Assembly: GCA_963837655.1 (NCBI GenBank)
Contig: CAWIOK010000006.1
Coordinates: 377,458 to 441,457 of the forward strand
DNA from: CAVVSD01 sp963837655
Lineage (GTDB): Bacteria > Actinomycetota > Thermoleophilia > Solirubrobacterales > Solirubrobacteraceae
Direction: 5' to 3'
Length of the DNA: 64,000 bases
A program made the translations under genes and the position numbers. Position 1 is the stretch's first letter. Each line of letters starts with the position of its first letter. A model generated the notes under the pieces. The model did not search any database and was not told the origin of the DNA. It was given only the letters and a program-made list of their open reading frames with translations. Positions 8,290-16,803 of the stretch are shown one piece after another.

Positions 8290-9140
8290 GTCCGCACCCG
8301 TCCCAGTCGCCGGACGAGCACGAGCGCGGCGATCTGCAGCGCCGCCGCCAGCGAGGCCAGGACCGCCGGGATCGCTGCGCTCAGCAACATCAGCAGGTAG
8401 CCGGGCTGGGCGAGCTCGGCGAGGGCGGCCGCGCCGACCGGCAGCGCGGTGACGACGCCCGCGGTGAAGCGCGCCTGCGCGGTCGCCGACCGGGCGTCGG
8501 CGGCAACCCGCGCGCTTTCGTCCAGCGACCGCGCGACGCCGCGCAGCAGTCCGGCGAGATCGCCGCCCGCGTCGCGCTGGAGCAGGATGGCGGCGACGAG
8601 CGTGTCGTAGGCCGGCAGCCCCGTGCGCCGTGCCAGCGCGGCCAGCACGACCTCGGTGCGCTCGCCGAGGGCGAGCTCGGAGGCGCAGCGCGAGAGCTGG
8701 GCGCCCGCCGCGCGCGGGACGCCCCCGGACGCCGCGGCCTCCGCGATCGCGCCGCGGACGGAGTGGCCCCCGGTCAGCGCGTCGGCCAGCGAGCGCGCGA
8801 CGGCAGGCGCACCGTCGGCGAGCGCGGTGTGCCACTGTCGCCGTCGTGCGCGCAGCAGCGCCGCTGCCGCGACGGGTCCGCCCGCAGCGAGCGCCGTCGC
8901 GAGCAGGGCGCCTCCGAGCAGCCAGCCGGCAGCGAAGAGCACGAACGTCCCGAGCGCGGCGAGGCGCAGGCGCTCGGCGCTCGTCGGCTCGCGACCGCCG
9001 AGGCCCGTCGCCAGGACGCGTGTCAGGCCGCGCCGCACGAGCGCGGGGACACGAGCGCGCTCGGCCAGCACCAGGGCGTCCCACGCAGCTCCGACGGCGC
9101 ACGCACCCGCGATGCCCGCGAGCAGCGGCGTGCCGGTCAT
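8286..9140 (-). CDS. tadB: Type II secretion F-family protein, TadB-like
   Basis: A 284-residue membrane protein. N-terminal hydrophobic segments (residues 4-22, and about 68-100) flank a T2SSF domain (ARSLADALTGGHSVRGAIAEA and GLPAYDTLVAAILLQRDAGGDLAGLL), followed by two C-terminal membrane helices. It overlaps TadA by 4 bp upstream and TadC by 4 bp downstream, indicating strict co-translation. With TadC it would build the platform on which the CpaF/TadA ATPase acts. No pilin (Flp) or TadE gene is visible in this window, so the secreted subunit must be encoded elsewhere. Confidence 0.82.
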   Translation of the reverse strand: MTGTPLLAGIAGACAVGAAWDALVLAERARVPALVRRGLTRVLATGLGGREPTSAERLRLAALGTFVLFAAGWLLGGALLATALAAGGPVAAAALLRARRRQWHTALADGAPAVARSLADALTGGHSVRGAIAEAAASGGVPRAAGAQLSRCASELALGERTEVVLAALARRTGLPAYDTLVAAILLQRDAGGDLAGLLRGVARSLDESARVAADARSATAQARFTAGVVTALPVGAAALAELAQPGYLLMLLSAAIPAVLASLAAALQIAALVLVRRLGRVRT

Positions 9141-10312
9141 GCCGCCGCCCGGAGCCGCGCCGCGACGCCGTCGGCCTGCGGCGCGCGCCACGTCGGCCTC
9201 CCGTCTCGCACCGCGTACAGCTCGCGCGTCCCGGGGCCGCCGGCGACGCGCACGACCTCAACCACGGACAGGACCTGGCGCCTGCCGTCGGGCAGGCGCG
9301 ACTGGTGCACGACGAGGTCCAGCGCCCCGGCGACCTGGTCGCGCACCGCGGCGTGCGGCAGCCCGACACCCGCCATGAGCGCGAGCGTCTCGACCCGGCG
9401 CAGCGCCTCCTCGGGCGAGCCGGCGTGGACGGTCGACAGCGAACCGTCGTGGCCGCTGGACATCGCGGACAGCATGTCGAGCGCCTCCGGCCCCCGGACC
9501 TCTCCGACGATGATGCGGTCGGGCCGCATGCGGAGCGCGTTTCGGACGAGCCGCCGCACGGTCACCTCGCCGCGACCCTCCAGGGACGCGGGGCGCGCCT
9601 CGAGGCGCACGATGTGCGCCTGCTGCAGGCGCAGCTCCGCGGCGTCCTCGACGGTGACGATCCGCTCACCGTCGGGGATGAAGGAGGACAGCGCGTTGAG
9701 CGTCGTGGTCTTGCCCGAGCCCGTGCCACCGCTGACGAGGACGTTCAGCCGCGCGCGGACGGCGGCGGCCAGCAGCTCGCGCAGCGGCGCCGACCAGGTG
9801 CCCGCGTCGACGAGGTCGTCGGGCGTGAAGCCCGCACGACGGAAGCGGCGGATCGTGAGCACCGGCCCGTCCACGGCGAGCGGCGGGATGATCACGTTCA
9901 CCCTCGAGCCGTCCGGAAGCCTGGCATCCACGAGCGGCTCGGCCTCGTCGACCCGCCGACCCAGCGGCGCGAGGATGCGCTCGATCGCGTGCCGGAGATC
10001 GGACTCGGTGGCGAACGCGACGCCCGCCTCCTCGATCCGCCCGGCCCGCTCGACGAACACCGAGCCCGGGCCGTTGACCATGACCTCGTCGACGCTGGGG
10101 TCGCGCAGCAGCGGCTCCAGTGCGCCGAGGCCGAAGGATCGCTCGACGACGCGGCCGACCAGGTCCTCGCGCGTCTCGGGGTCCAGGACCCCGGCCTCGC
10201 GGTCCACGAGCGCGCGGATGCGGGCGTGGAGATCACCGTCCTCCCCCGCGCCCGCCTCTCGTACGAGCCGCTCGCGCAACGCCGCGGCGAGACCTTCCAG
10301 TTCGTCACTCAC
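9137..10312 (-). CDS. tadA: CpaF/TadA-family secretion ATPase
   Basis: A 391-residue VirB11-like hexameric ATPase. It has an N-terminal domain ending in LLRDPSVDEVMVNGPG (the usual CpaF landmark), Walker A GGTGSGKTTT with Lys201, an Asp-box around VTVEDAAELRL, and Walker B RIIVGEVRGPEAL with Glu271. It powers assembly or retraction of Tad/Flp pili at the inner membrane. It heads the tadABC run on the minus strand; a perfect 14-bp hairpin separates it from the calcium-repeat protein gene upstream. At 391 residues it is shorter than CpaF proteins that carry a long N-terminal extension. Confidence 0.92.
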   Translation of the reverse strand: MSDELEGLAAALRERLVREAGAGEDGDLHARIRALVDREAGVLDPETREDLVGRVVERSFGLGALEPLLRDPSVDEVMVNGPGSVFVERAGRIEEAGVAFATESDLRHAIERILAPLGRRVDEAEPLVDARLPDGSRVNVIIPPLAVDGPVLTIRRFRRAGFTPDDLVDAGTWSAPLRELLAAAVRARLNVLVSGGTGSGKTTTLNALSSFIPDGERIVTVEDAAELRLQQAHIVRLEARPASLEGRGEVTVRRLVRNALRMRPDRIIVGEVRGPEALDMLSAMSSGHDGSLSTVHAGSPEEALRRVETLALMAGVGLPHAAVRDQVAGALDLVVHQSRLPDGRRQVLSVVEVVRVAGGPGTRELYAVRDGRPTWRAPQADGVAARLRAAA

Positions 10313-10325
10313 ATGGCCAGTAGGC

Positions 10326-10354
10326 CGCCGGGGGGCGAAGTTCGCCCCCCGGCG
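10326..10354 (-). terminator. Perfect 14-bp hairpin after the calcium-repeat protein gene
   Basis: The arms at 10326-10339 and 10341-10354 are fully complementary around a single central base (effective loop of about five). It starts 19 bases after the stop codon of the minus-strand gene ending at 10373 and lies 14 bases ahead of the TadA start. It is among the strongest stems in the window. There is no T run, as is common in high-GC actinobacteria, so it may terminate, protect the upstream mRNA end, or tune readthrough into tadABC. Confidence 0.65.
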
Positions 10355-10372
10355 TCCCGTGGCCGCCGTGGG

Positions 10373-11839
10373 CTACGTCGGGATGGAGATGGGGTGCGTC
10401 GGCGCACCGCCACCGGCGAGCGGCCAGCGTGGGTAGCTCAGCTGCCCGTCGGGCTTCGCGAACGGCGCCCAGCTCGTGCCCGCGGGCACGAAGTCCGGGC
10501 AGGTGCGCGAGTCCGGGTTCGGCAGGCAGGGGTTGTACGGCTGGACCCACCGGCCGGTGCTGACGCTCGTCGGGTTCCCGTTCTTGTCCCACTCCTGGCT
10601 GCCGCGGATCTGCTCCTCGGCGTTCCAGTAGTCGTCGTGGTCCTGGTCGTCCATGCCGTCGTAGATGCCGTCGCCGTCGGTGTCGGCGTCGAGCCAGTTC
10701 GTGCCGGGCCACGTCACGTTGGTGAAGGGCATCTCGGTGTCGTAGTTCGCGGCCCACCAGCCGACACCCGACAGCCGCCCGGTCAGCTCGTTGTTGTTGG
10801 ACAGCATGTCCCCGTCCTCGTCGCGCTCGCCGTCGCTGAGGCAGCCGTTGCCGCTGGCGTCGAGGAGGTCGGCGTAGGCCTGGGGGAACGGCGCGCGGGC
10901 GGCCGGGATCGGCATGCCGACGCAGCTGTCGGCCACCGGGTCCTGGCTGGACTTCAGGCCGCCGGAGTACCACATGCCGGCGACGGTCAGGCTGTGCCCG
11001 GGGTGCTGCGCCCAGGCCTTGTACTCCAGGCTGTTCGGGATCCAGTCGCCGTCGAAGTCGATGTTGCCGTCCGAGCCGTCGAGCGGGTTCGGGTACGGGA
11101 CCTTCCACGGGTACGGCGTCGCCGGCGCGCAGGGCGTCGGGTACCCGGGCACGTTGCAGCCGGCGTTGTTGAGGTCGATCGCGGACTGGTACTCCCAGCC
11201 GTCGGTCATGCCGTCGCCGTCGGTGTCCGGGTTGCAGGGGTCGAGCTTGAGCGAGACCTCGAGGCTGTCGCTCAGCAGGTCGTTGTCGTCGTCGGGGTCG
11301 ACGGAGTTGCGCAGACCGTCGGCGTCGCAGTCCGGGTCGGTGGAGACCGGCGTCGTCACCTGCGCGCCCGCCGAGGTCGTGATCTTCACGCCCGTGCCCG
11401 GGCTGGCGGACCCGGCGCCGGGCTCGCTGATGACCGGGGAGAGCTTGGTCGCGGTGAACGCGCGGCCGAAGCGCGCGGACAGGACGCGAAGGCGGAAGCG
11501 CGTCGGGCGCGCCGTGCCGCTGGTCTGGCGCGACAGGTACTGGGAGAGCTTGGCCGGGATCGCCAGCCGGATCTGCGTCGCGGTGGCGTTCGCCGCGGTG
11601 ACGAACACCGCGCGCTGACCGTCGCGCTTGAACACCACCGTGTTCTTGGCCTTGCCGGCGCGGAAGCCCCTGCCGCGGATGGTGAGCTGGTCGCCGATGG
11701 CAAGGTTCAGCGGGGCGACGCTGGTGACCGTCGGCACGGACGACGTGCGCGCGGTGGCGGCGCCGGCGGTGGCGGCCGGGAGGGCCACCGCGAACGCGAA
11801 GAGGGCAAGAGCGAGCGTGCGTGCGGTCTTCAGGATCAT
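10373..11839 (-). CDS. Secreted protein with IPT-like and thrombospondin type 3 calcium repeats
   Basis: A 488-residue exported protein. A signal peptide (MILKTARTLALALFAFAVAL, cleavage near AGAA) is followed by a beta domain resembling an IPT/TIG fold (VTSVAPLNLAIGDQLTIRGR). From about residue 165 come acidic repeats of the DxDxDGxxD type: DPDCDADGLRN, DPDDDNDLLSD, NPDTDGDGMTDGWE, DFDGDWIPNSLE, DEDGDMLSNNNE and DADTDGDGIYDG. These bind calcium in thrombospondin type 3 and dockerin-like proteins. Paired cysteines (CNPD, CNVPG, CAPA, CVGM, CLSD, CLPN, CPDF) suggest disulfides. It sits inside the Tad cluster, between cpaB and tadA, so it may be exported or displayed with the pilus, which is inference. 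Confidence 0.75.
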   Translation of the reverse strand: MILKTARTLALALFAFAVALPAATAGAATARTSSVPTVTSVAPLNLAIGDQLTIRGRGFRAGKAKNTVVFKRDGQRAVFVTAANATATQIRLAIPAKLSQYLSRQTSGTARPTRFRLRVLSARFGRAFTATKLSPVISEPGAGSASPGTGVKITTSAGAQVTTPVSTDPDCDADGLRNSVDPDDDNDLLSDSLEVSLKLDPCNPDTDGDGMTDGWEYQSAIDLNNAGCNVPGYPTPCAPATPYPWKVPYPNPLDGSDGNIDFDGDWIPNSLEYKAWAQHPGHSLTVAGMWYSGGLKSSQDPVADSCVGMPIPAARAPFPQAYADLLDASGNGCLSDGERDEDGDMLSNNNELTGRLSGVGWWAANYDTEMPFTNVTWPGTNWLDADTDGDGIYDGMDDQDHDDYWNAEEQIRGSQEWDKNGNPTSVSTGRWVQPYNPCLPNPDSRTCPDFVPAGTSWAPFAKPDGQLSYPRWPLAGGGAPTHPISIPT

Positions 11840-11910
11840 GGCTGCTTCGGTGATCGGCTCCGTCGACGGCCGTTTGAGAATCCGCTCCGCGGGTTGGACA
11901 CACGTCCGGC

Positions 11911-12603
11911 TCAGGAGGCGTCGAGCAGCGCGTCGGCCGACATCCCGGCCTTCCCGCGGCGTCGATCGCCGGGCGCGCGGGGCAGCAGCCGCAGCTCCCG
12001 TGCGAACGCCTGCGCGGCCGCGAGGTACACCGCCTGGCGCACGGTCACCCTCAGCGACGCCGCGACGCGGGCCGCGCCGTCGGACTCCGCCGCAGGAGCC
12101 GACGTGACCGCGAGGACAGCGACGTCCTCCAGCGCGAGCACGGTCCGGCCCGGTGCCCCGGGGCGGTCGTCGCGCGTCACGAGCACGTCGACGCGACCCC
12201 CGGGGACGACCTGCCCGGCCGGCGCGGCGGCCACCACCTCGGCCACGCGCTCCCCCACGCCGACCGCCGGGCCCGACGCGGCGGCGGCGCCCGGCGTGGC
12301 CACGAGCGCGGGGAGCAGCTCCTGACCGGCGGCGACATCCGCCGACAGCCGCATCCCGACGACGGCGGCCGGGTCCCCCACCGCGCCGCGCGGCGCGTAG
12401 CGCTCGGGCACCTCGCGCACCGAGAGCGCATCGCGCCTGATCGTGCTCCCCGCCGCGAGATCGGTGCGTGCGACGACGACGCCGACGCTCGGGCCGAGCC
12501 CCTCGCGCAGCGCCGACTCGCGTGATGCGACGTCGGACGCCGCCAGGCCGCCGAGCAACAGAGCGAGCCCGGCGAGCAGCAGCGCCCGGCGACGGCGCGT
12601 CAC
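11911..12603 (-). CDS. cpaB: SAF-domain protein, CpaB/RcpC-like
   Basis: A 230-residue protein with one N-terminal membrane anchor (residues 5-22), then an SAF domain (VVVARTDLAAGSTIRRDAL, then PAAVVGMRLSADVAAGQEL) and a C-terminal RcpC-like region (PAGQVVPGGRVDVLVTRDD, EDVAVLAV). In Tad systems CpaB/RcpC is periplasmic and gates the secretion channel. The GTG start overlaps the histidine kinase stop by 4 bp, so kinase and CpaB are co-translated. It is a little shorter than proteobacterial CpaB (about 300 residues), as is usual in actinobacteria that lack an outer-membrane secretin. Confidence 0.78.
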   Translation of the reverse strand: MTRRRRALLLAGLALLLGGLAASDVASRESALREGLGPSVGVVVARTDLAAGSTIRRDALSVREVPERYAPRGAVGDPAAVVGMRLSADVAAGQELLPALVATPGAAAASGPAVGVGERVAEVVAAAPAGQVVPGGRVDVLVTRDDRPGAPGRTVLALEDVAVLAVTSAPAAESDGAARVAASLRVTVRQAVYLAAAQAFARELRLLPRAPGDRRRGKAGMSADALLDAS

Positions 12604-13310
12604 CGGGCGATCCCCAGCGCGGGGAGCTCCAGGCCGATGCGCGCACCCCGGGCCGACGGCGCAGGTGCGAGCCGGCCGCCGTGACGGCGCGCGACAGACG
12701 CAGCGACGGCGAGCCCGTGGCCATGTCGCGTCGCACCCTCGCGGCGACCGCTCAGCGCGAGGCTCCCCGCCGGCAGGCCCGGTCCCTCGTCGCTGACCTC
12801 GATGCGCACGGCGCCGCCTGCGAGGCGCGCCGAGAGCTCGACGCGACCACCGCCATGCTGCAGCGCGTTGACGATCAGGTTGCCGATCGCCTGGGCGAGC
12901 CGCAGGCGATCTCCCAGCACGTGGACGCCGGGCAGGTCCTCCCCCAACTGCAGATCAGCGCTCAACGCCCGTGCGACGAGCTCCCACACCGCGACCTGCT
13001 CGCCGAGCAGGTCGGCGACGGCGATCAGCTCCTCGCGCTGGGCGACGCGGCGACCGCCGGGTGCCGCGGCGAGGTCCTCCAGGGCCAGACCGGCCCGGCG
13101 CAGCTCGAGGTCGAGCGCGGCCACGCGGGCGGGCGGCGCCTCCCCGTGCATCGCGGACAGCGCGAGGCGCGCGGCGCCGAGCGGGCCGCGCAGCTCGTGG
13201 CAGGCGCGCGCGACCCGCACGGCCCGGCGCGCCTGCCGCGCACGCAGGACGAGCACCACCGCGAGCCCGGTGAGCGCCAGGAGCCATCCGGCGGCGTGCA
13301 CGGTGCTCAT
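12600..13310 (-). CDS. Small membrane-anchored histidine kinase
   Basis: A 236-residue kinase with one N-terminal membrane helix (about 5-22) and essentially no sensor domain. The phospho-acceptor is His38 in ACHELRGPLGAARL. The catalytic domain shows N-box NLIVNALQHGGG, G1 DEGPGLPAG and G2 GHGLAVAAS. It starts inside the stop codon of the response regulator (ATGA overlap) and overlaps cpaB at its own end. The missing periplasmic sensor suggests it reads membrane or partner-protein state, perhaps the Tad machine itself; that is inference. Confidence 0.85.
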   Translation of the reverse strand: MSTVHAAGWLLALTGLAVVLVLRARQARRAVRVARACHELRGPLGAARLALSAMHGEAPPARVAALDLELRRAGLALEDLAAAPGGRRVAQREELIAVADLLGEQVAVWELVARALSADLQLGEDLPGVHVLGDRLRLAQAIGNLIVNALQHGGGRVELSARLAGGAVRIEVSDEGPGLPAGSLALSGRREGATRHGHGLAVAASVARRHGGRLAPAPSARGARIGLELPALGIAR

Positions 13311-14041
13311 GCCGCCTCCAGCAGCGACGGCGCGACGGGGTCCAGAAGCCGGTAGCCGATGCCCCAGACGTTCACGACGAAGCGGTCGCCGTCGACGCCG
13401 AGCTTGCGGCGCAGGCGGCAGGCGTGGGAGTCGATCGTCCTGGTTCGCCCCATGCTGCGGTAGCCCCAGACCGTCCGCAGCAGCTCCTCCTTGGACCACA
13501 CGCGGGCGGGCTCGGCGGCCAGGACCCGCAGGAGCGCGAACTCCTTCTGGGACAGCGCCAGCGGCCTCCCGTGCAGCAGCGCGGTGTGCGCGGCCGGGTC
13601 GATCTCCAGCGCCCCCACCCGGATGCGCCCGAGCGACCTCCGGCCCCGGCACCGGCGCAGCAGCGCGTCGATCCGAGCCCGGACCTCCTGGTAGGAGAAC
13701 GGCTTCGGCACGTAGTCGTCGGCTCCGGCGTGGAAGCCCCGAAGCCGGTCGACCTCGCCGTCACGACCGGTGAGCAGGAGCACCGGCGTCCCCGGGTCCA
13801 TCCGGCTGGCGATGCCGTCGGCGGCGCGCAGCCGCCGCAGCACGTCCAGTCCCGGCGCGTCGGGCAACCCGAGATCGAGCAGCACGATGTCCGGTGCCTT
13901 GGTCTCCAAGAGGCGCAGCGCGTCGCGCGCGCAGTCGCTGACGAGGACCTCGTAGCCGTCGGCGGTGAGGTTGTCGGCGAGGAACGTGCGGGTCGCGGAG
14001 TCGTCCTCGACGACGAGGATGGTGCAGGCGTCGTCGGTCAT
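13307..14041 (-). CDS. OmpR/PhoB-family response regulator
   Basis: A 244-residue regulator. The receiver domain (1-125) has the acidic pair Asp13-Asp14, phospho-acceptor Asp56 in LLDLGLPD, a switch Thr in LLLTGRDGE and Lys in VPKPFS. The C-terminal winged helix (about 140-235) has LSQKEFALLRVLAAEPARVWSKEELL and the recognition helix near RTIDSHACRLRRKL. It is translationally coupled to the downstream histidine kinase and then CpaB, so it probably controls the Tad locus. It is divergent from the ornithine-cyclodeaminase-family gene with a 51-bp gap that must hold both promoters. Confidence 0.92.
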   Translation of the reverse strand: MTDDACTILVVEDDSATRTFLADNLTADGYEVLVSDCARDALRLLETKAPDIVLLDLGLPDAPGLDVLRRLRAADGIASRMDPGTPVLLLTGRDGEVDRLRGFHAGADDYVPKPFSYQEVRARIDALLRRCRGRRSLGRIRVGALEIDPAAHTALLHGRPLALSQKEFALLRVLAAEPARVWSKEELLRTVWGYRSMGRTRTIDSHACRLRRKLGVDGDRFVVNVWGIGYRLLDPVAPSLLEAA

Positions 14042-14092
14042 GCCACAACTAGGTCGCGCGGCGCAGGATTCGCCCCCCGGTAGGGTCGGCGC

Positions 14093-15040
14093 GTGCTGAT
14101 CCTCAGCCGGTCCGAGGTCGAGCGGCTCCTCGACGTCGACGAGCTGATCGAGGCGCTCGCCGCCGCGATGTCCGATCTCAGCGCGGGACGGGCATCGTCG
14201 CCGCCGCGGGTCGCGGCGCAGGTCGCCGAGCGCGAGGCGTTCTTCGCCGCGATGCCGGCCTACCTGCCGTCCGCCCGTGCACTCACCAGCAAGCTCGTCA
14301 GCGTCTTCCCGCAGAACACGACGCTGCCGACCCACCAGGCGGTCATCGCAGCGTTCGATCCGGAGACGGGCGAGCCCACGGCCTTCCTCGACGGCACCGC
14401 CATCACCGCGGCGCGCACCGCGGCCGGCTCCGCGCTCGCGACGCGCCTGCTGGCCCGCGAGGACGCGACGACGCTCGCGATCCTCGGCACCGGCGTCCAG
14501 GCCCGCGCGCACGCAGAGGCGGTGACCCGCGTCCGCGCCTTCACCGAGGTGCGCGTCGCCGGACGCGACCCGGCGAAGGCAGCGCGGCTCGCCGATGAGA
14601 TCGGCGCCCGCGCCGTGAGGACCTTCGAGGAGGCGTGCGACGCCGCCGACGTCGTCTGCGCCACGACGCACGCCGACGAGCCGGTCGTCCTCCGCGCGTA
14701 CCTCGCCCCCGGCGCCCACGTGACGTCCGTCGGCTACAACCCCAGCGGCCGCGAGGTCGACGACGCGACCGTCGCGGATGCGCTCGTCGCAGTCGAGTCG
14801 CGCGCGGCGGCGCTCGCGCCGGTGCCGGCCGGCTCCCCCGACCTCGCCGCGGCGGACCCCGCCGAGGTCGTCGAGATCGGCGAGCTGCTGGATGGACGGC
14901 GACCCGGCCGCACATCACCGGACGGGCTGACCCTCTACAAATCCGTCGGCGTGGCGGTGCAGGACGCAGCAGCAGCCGCGCTGGTGCTCCGTGCCGCCCT
15001 CGAGCAGGGCGCCGGGCTCGACGTCGACATCCAGGACTGA
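14093..15040 (+). CDS. Ornithine cyclodeaminase / mu-crystallin family protein
   Basis: A 315-residue protein from GTG 14093. Family marks are the N-terminal LLDVDELIEALAAAM, the segment LTSKLVSVFPQN, TALTAART-type TAITAARTAAGSALATRLLA, the Rossmann motif LAILGTGVQARAHAEAV (about 129-145), and HVTSVGYNPSGREVDDATV. Members include ornithine cyclodeaminase, alanine dehydrogenase, ketimine reductases and N-alkyl-amino-acid reductases. It runs into an HsaA/HpaB-like flavin hydroxylase with a 5-bp gap. The pairing suggests processing of an amino or imino acid, but no specific substrate can be assigned. Confidence 0.85.
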   Translation: MLILSRSEVERLLDVDELIEALAAAMSDLSAGRASSPPRVAAQVAEREAFFAAMPAYLPSARALTSKLVSVFPQNTTLPTHQAVIAAFDPETGEPTAFLDGTAITAARTAAGSALATRLLAREDATTLAILGTGVQARAHAEAVTRVRAFTEVRVAGRDPAKAARLADEIGARAVRTFEEACDAADVVCATTHADEPVVLRAYLAPGAHVTSVGYNPSGREVDDATVADALVAVESRAAALAPVPAGSPDLAAADPAEVVEIGELLDGRRPGRTSPDGLTLYKSVGVAVQDAAAAALVLRAALEQGAGLDVDIQD

Positions 15041-15045
15041 GACAC

Positions 15046-16251
15046 ATGACGATCGCCACCCCTGACGTGACCCCGGACGAGCTGCTGCGTCGCGCCCGCG
15101 CGCTGCGCCCGCTGCTCACCGAGCGCGCAGCCGAGACCGAGGCGCTGCGCCGCCCGCCCGAGGACGTCCACCGGGCCGTCGACGAGGCGGGCTTCTACCG
15201 GCTGCTGATGCCCCGCCGCTACGGCGGCATCGAGACCGACATCGCGACCTACGCGCAGATCTGGATCGAGATGTCGCGCGGCGACATGTCGGCCGGCTGG
15301 TGCATGTGCCTGATGGCCAACCACGCACTGCAGGTCGGGTCCTGGTTCAGCGAGCAGGCGCAGGACGAGATCTTCGGCGGCGGCGGGAGCTTCCGCGCTC
15401 CCGCGGTGATCTTCCCGCTCAGCGGGCGCGCCCGGCGTACGGCCGGCGGCTGGGAGCTCAACGGTGCCGTCTCGTACTGCTCGGGCGCGCCGTACTGCAC
15501 CCACTACCTCGGCCAGGCGCTGGCCGAGGACGGATCGCCGCTCGTCTTCGTCGCGCCGCGCAGCGCGTTCGAGGTCCTCGACGACTGGGGCCACCTGATC
15601 GGCCTGAAGGGCAGCGGCTCCAACAGCCTCGCGTTCGACGGCGCCGTCGTGCCCGCGCACTGGGTGCTGGAGAACACCTCGATGACCGACGTGGACGTCA
15701 GTCGCGGCACCCCCGGTCTGCACCTGCACGGCAACCCGATGTACTCAGGCCGCACCGCCTGCTTCTTCTCGATCACGGTCGCCTGCACGATGGTCGGCGC
15801 GGCCCTCGGCGCCCTGGACGAGTTCGAGCGCATCCTGCGCACGCGCCCGACGACGCGCCCTCCGCTGCGGCCTCGTGTCGAGGACCCGGAGTTCCAGCGC
15901 TTCTTCGGCACGGCCCTGGGGAAGATCCGCGCGGCCGAGGCGGGCGTCGTCCGCGCCGCCGAGCTCCACACCGACAACTGCCGGGCCGCGGCCGAGGGCC
16001 AGCGGCCCTACACGTACGCCGACGACATGCTGGTCGGCGTCATCGCGCGCGAGGCGGGCGCGGCGGCCTGGGACGCGGTCCAGACCTGGATCTACCGCTA
16101 CGCCGGCTCCAGCGCCTCACGCGAGGGTGAGCGCCTCGAGCGGATCTTCCGCGACATGGCGACCGGCTGGGGACATTTCCAGACCGCGAACGACACGTTC
16201 TTCCAGGGCGAGCTCGCCCGGGCCTACCTGGGGGTCGCCGCGCCGGACTGA
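15046..16251 (+). CDS. Acyl-CoA dehydrogenase-fold flavin hydroxylase (HsaA/HpaB-like)
   Basis: A 401-residue protein of the acyl-CoA dehydrogenase superfamily, group D monooxygenase branch. It has an N-terminal helical domain (RALRPLLTERAAETEALRRP), GFYRLLMPRRYGG, a beta domain with the flavin-contacting segments GAVSYCSGAPYCTHYLGQA and LKGSGSNSLAFDGAVVP, and a C-terminal four-helix bundle. The catalytic glutamate of true acyl-CoA dehydrogenases is not evident. Relatives hydroxylate phenols using reduced flavin from a partner reductase. It is co-transcribed with the upstream cyclodeaminase-family gene. ATG 15046 is chosen because upstream in-frame sequence lies inside that gene. Confidence 0.85.
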   Translation: MTIATPDVTPDELLRRARALRPLLTERAAETEALRRPPEDVHRAVDEAGFYRLLMPRRYGGIETDIATYAQIWIEMSRGDMSAGWCMCLMANHALQVGSWFSEQAQDEIFGGGGSFRAPAVIFPLSGRARRTAGGWELNGAVSYCSGAPYCTHYLGQALAEDGSPLVFVAPRSAFEVLDDWGHLIGLKGSGSNSLAFDGAVVPAHWVLENTSMTDVDVSRGTPGLHLHGNPMYSGRTACFFSITVACTMVGAALGALDEFERILRTRPTTRPPLRPRVEDPEFQRFFGTALGKIRAAEAGVVRAAELHTDNCRAAAEGQRPYTYADDMLVGVIAREAGAAAWDAVQTWIYRYAGSSASREGERLERIFRDMATGWGHFQTANDTFFQGELARAYLGVAAPD

Positions 16252-16308
16252 GCCCTCGGGTGCAACATCGCGTTCAACCCATCCGGCAGAGCAGGATCCG
16301 AACGTACG

Positions 16309-16782
16309 ATGCCGACGTTCATGGAGCGGCGCCGCGGCAACTACGAATCGGGCGAGGACTTCGTACTCGAGTACGGGGAGCTTCGCTTCACCTTCAACGA
16401 GCGCGACTTCGGTGAGCGCTGCGAGCAGGCGGCGCTGAAGCTCGGCTTCGTGGCCGACCGCCTGGAGGACGAGGAGCTCGAGGACCTGGTGAACCTCGCC
16501 GTCAACGGCGAGATCCAGGACCCGGCATCCGAGCTGGGAGAGCACGTCAACGACTGCTGGCCCGAGCTGTGCGGGCCGGCCGAGCGCTCGCTCGTGCACT
16601 GGCTGCGCCGGCTCGTGTTCCGCTCCGCCTGGCTGGACCAGCGTGTGAAGGAGGGCGAGCTCGACGTCGAGTACGACCCCGAGCAGAACACGTTCTCCTA
16701 CGTCCAGCCCGACCGCGACGGCGAGCCGATCGAGCTCGCACCCGAGCCCTCCTGGGGCCGCGTCGCCTACCAGCCCCGCTGA
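16309..16782 (+). CDS. Conserved acidic hypothetical protein
   Basis: A 157-residue protein rich in Glu and Asp (for example VADRLEDEELEDLVNLAV) with no signal peptide or membrane segment. It contains two cysteine-bearing patches (GERCEQAALKLGF and NDCWPELCGPAERS) and a C-terminal beta-rich tail. I do not recognise the family. It is flanked by the flavin hydroxylase (57 bp upstream) and a MetE-like gene (21 bp downstream), all on the same strand, so a role with one of them is possible. Codon use is ordinary for the window and the reading frame is intact. Confidence 0.7.
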   Translation: MPTFMERRRGNYESGEDFVLEYGELRFTFNERDFGERCEQAALKLGFVADRLEDEELEDLVNLAVNGEIQDPASELGEHVNDCWPELCGPAERSLVHWLRRLVFRSAWLDQRVKEGELDVEYDPEQNTFSYVQPDRDGEPIELAPEPSWGRVAYQPR

Positions 16783-16803
16783 CGCGCCCCTAGCATCCAG
16801 GGC

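Noticed and set aside
7254..12325. Very long open frames on the plus strand (over 1000 codons each) across the Tad cluster.
   Set aside because: They are Arg, Pro and Ala rich, have no domain, and lie antisense to clear TadA, TadB, TadC and CpaB genes. Long antisense open frames are expected at this GC content.
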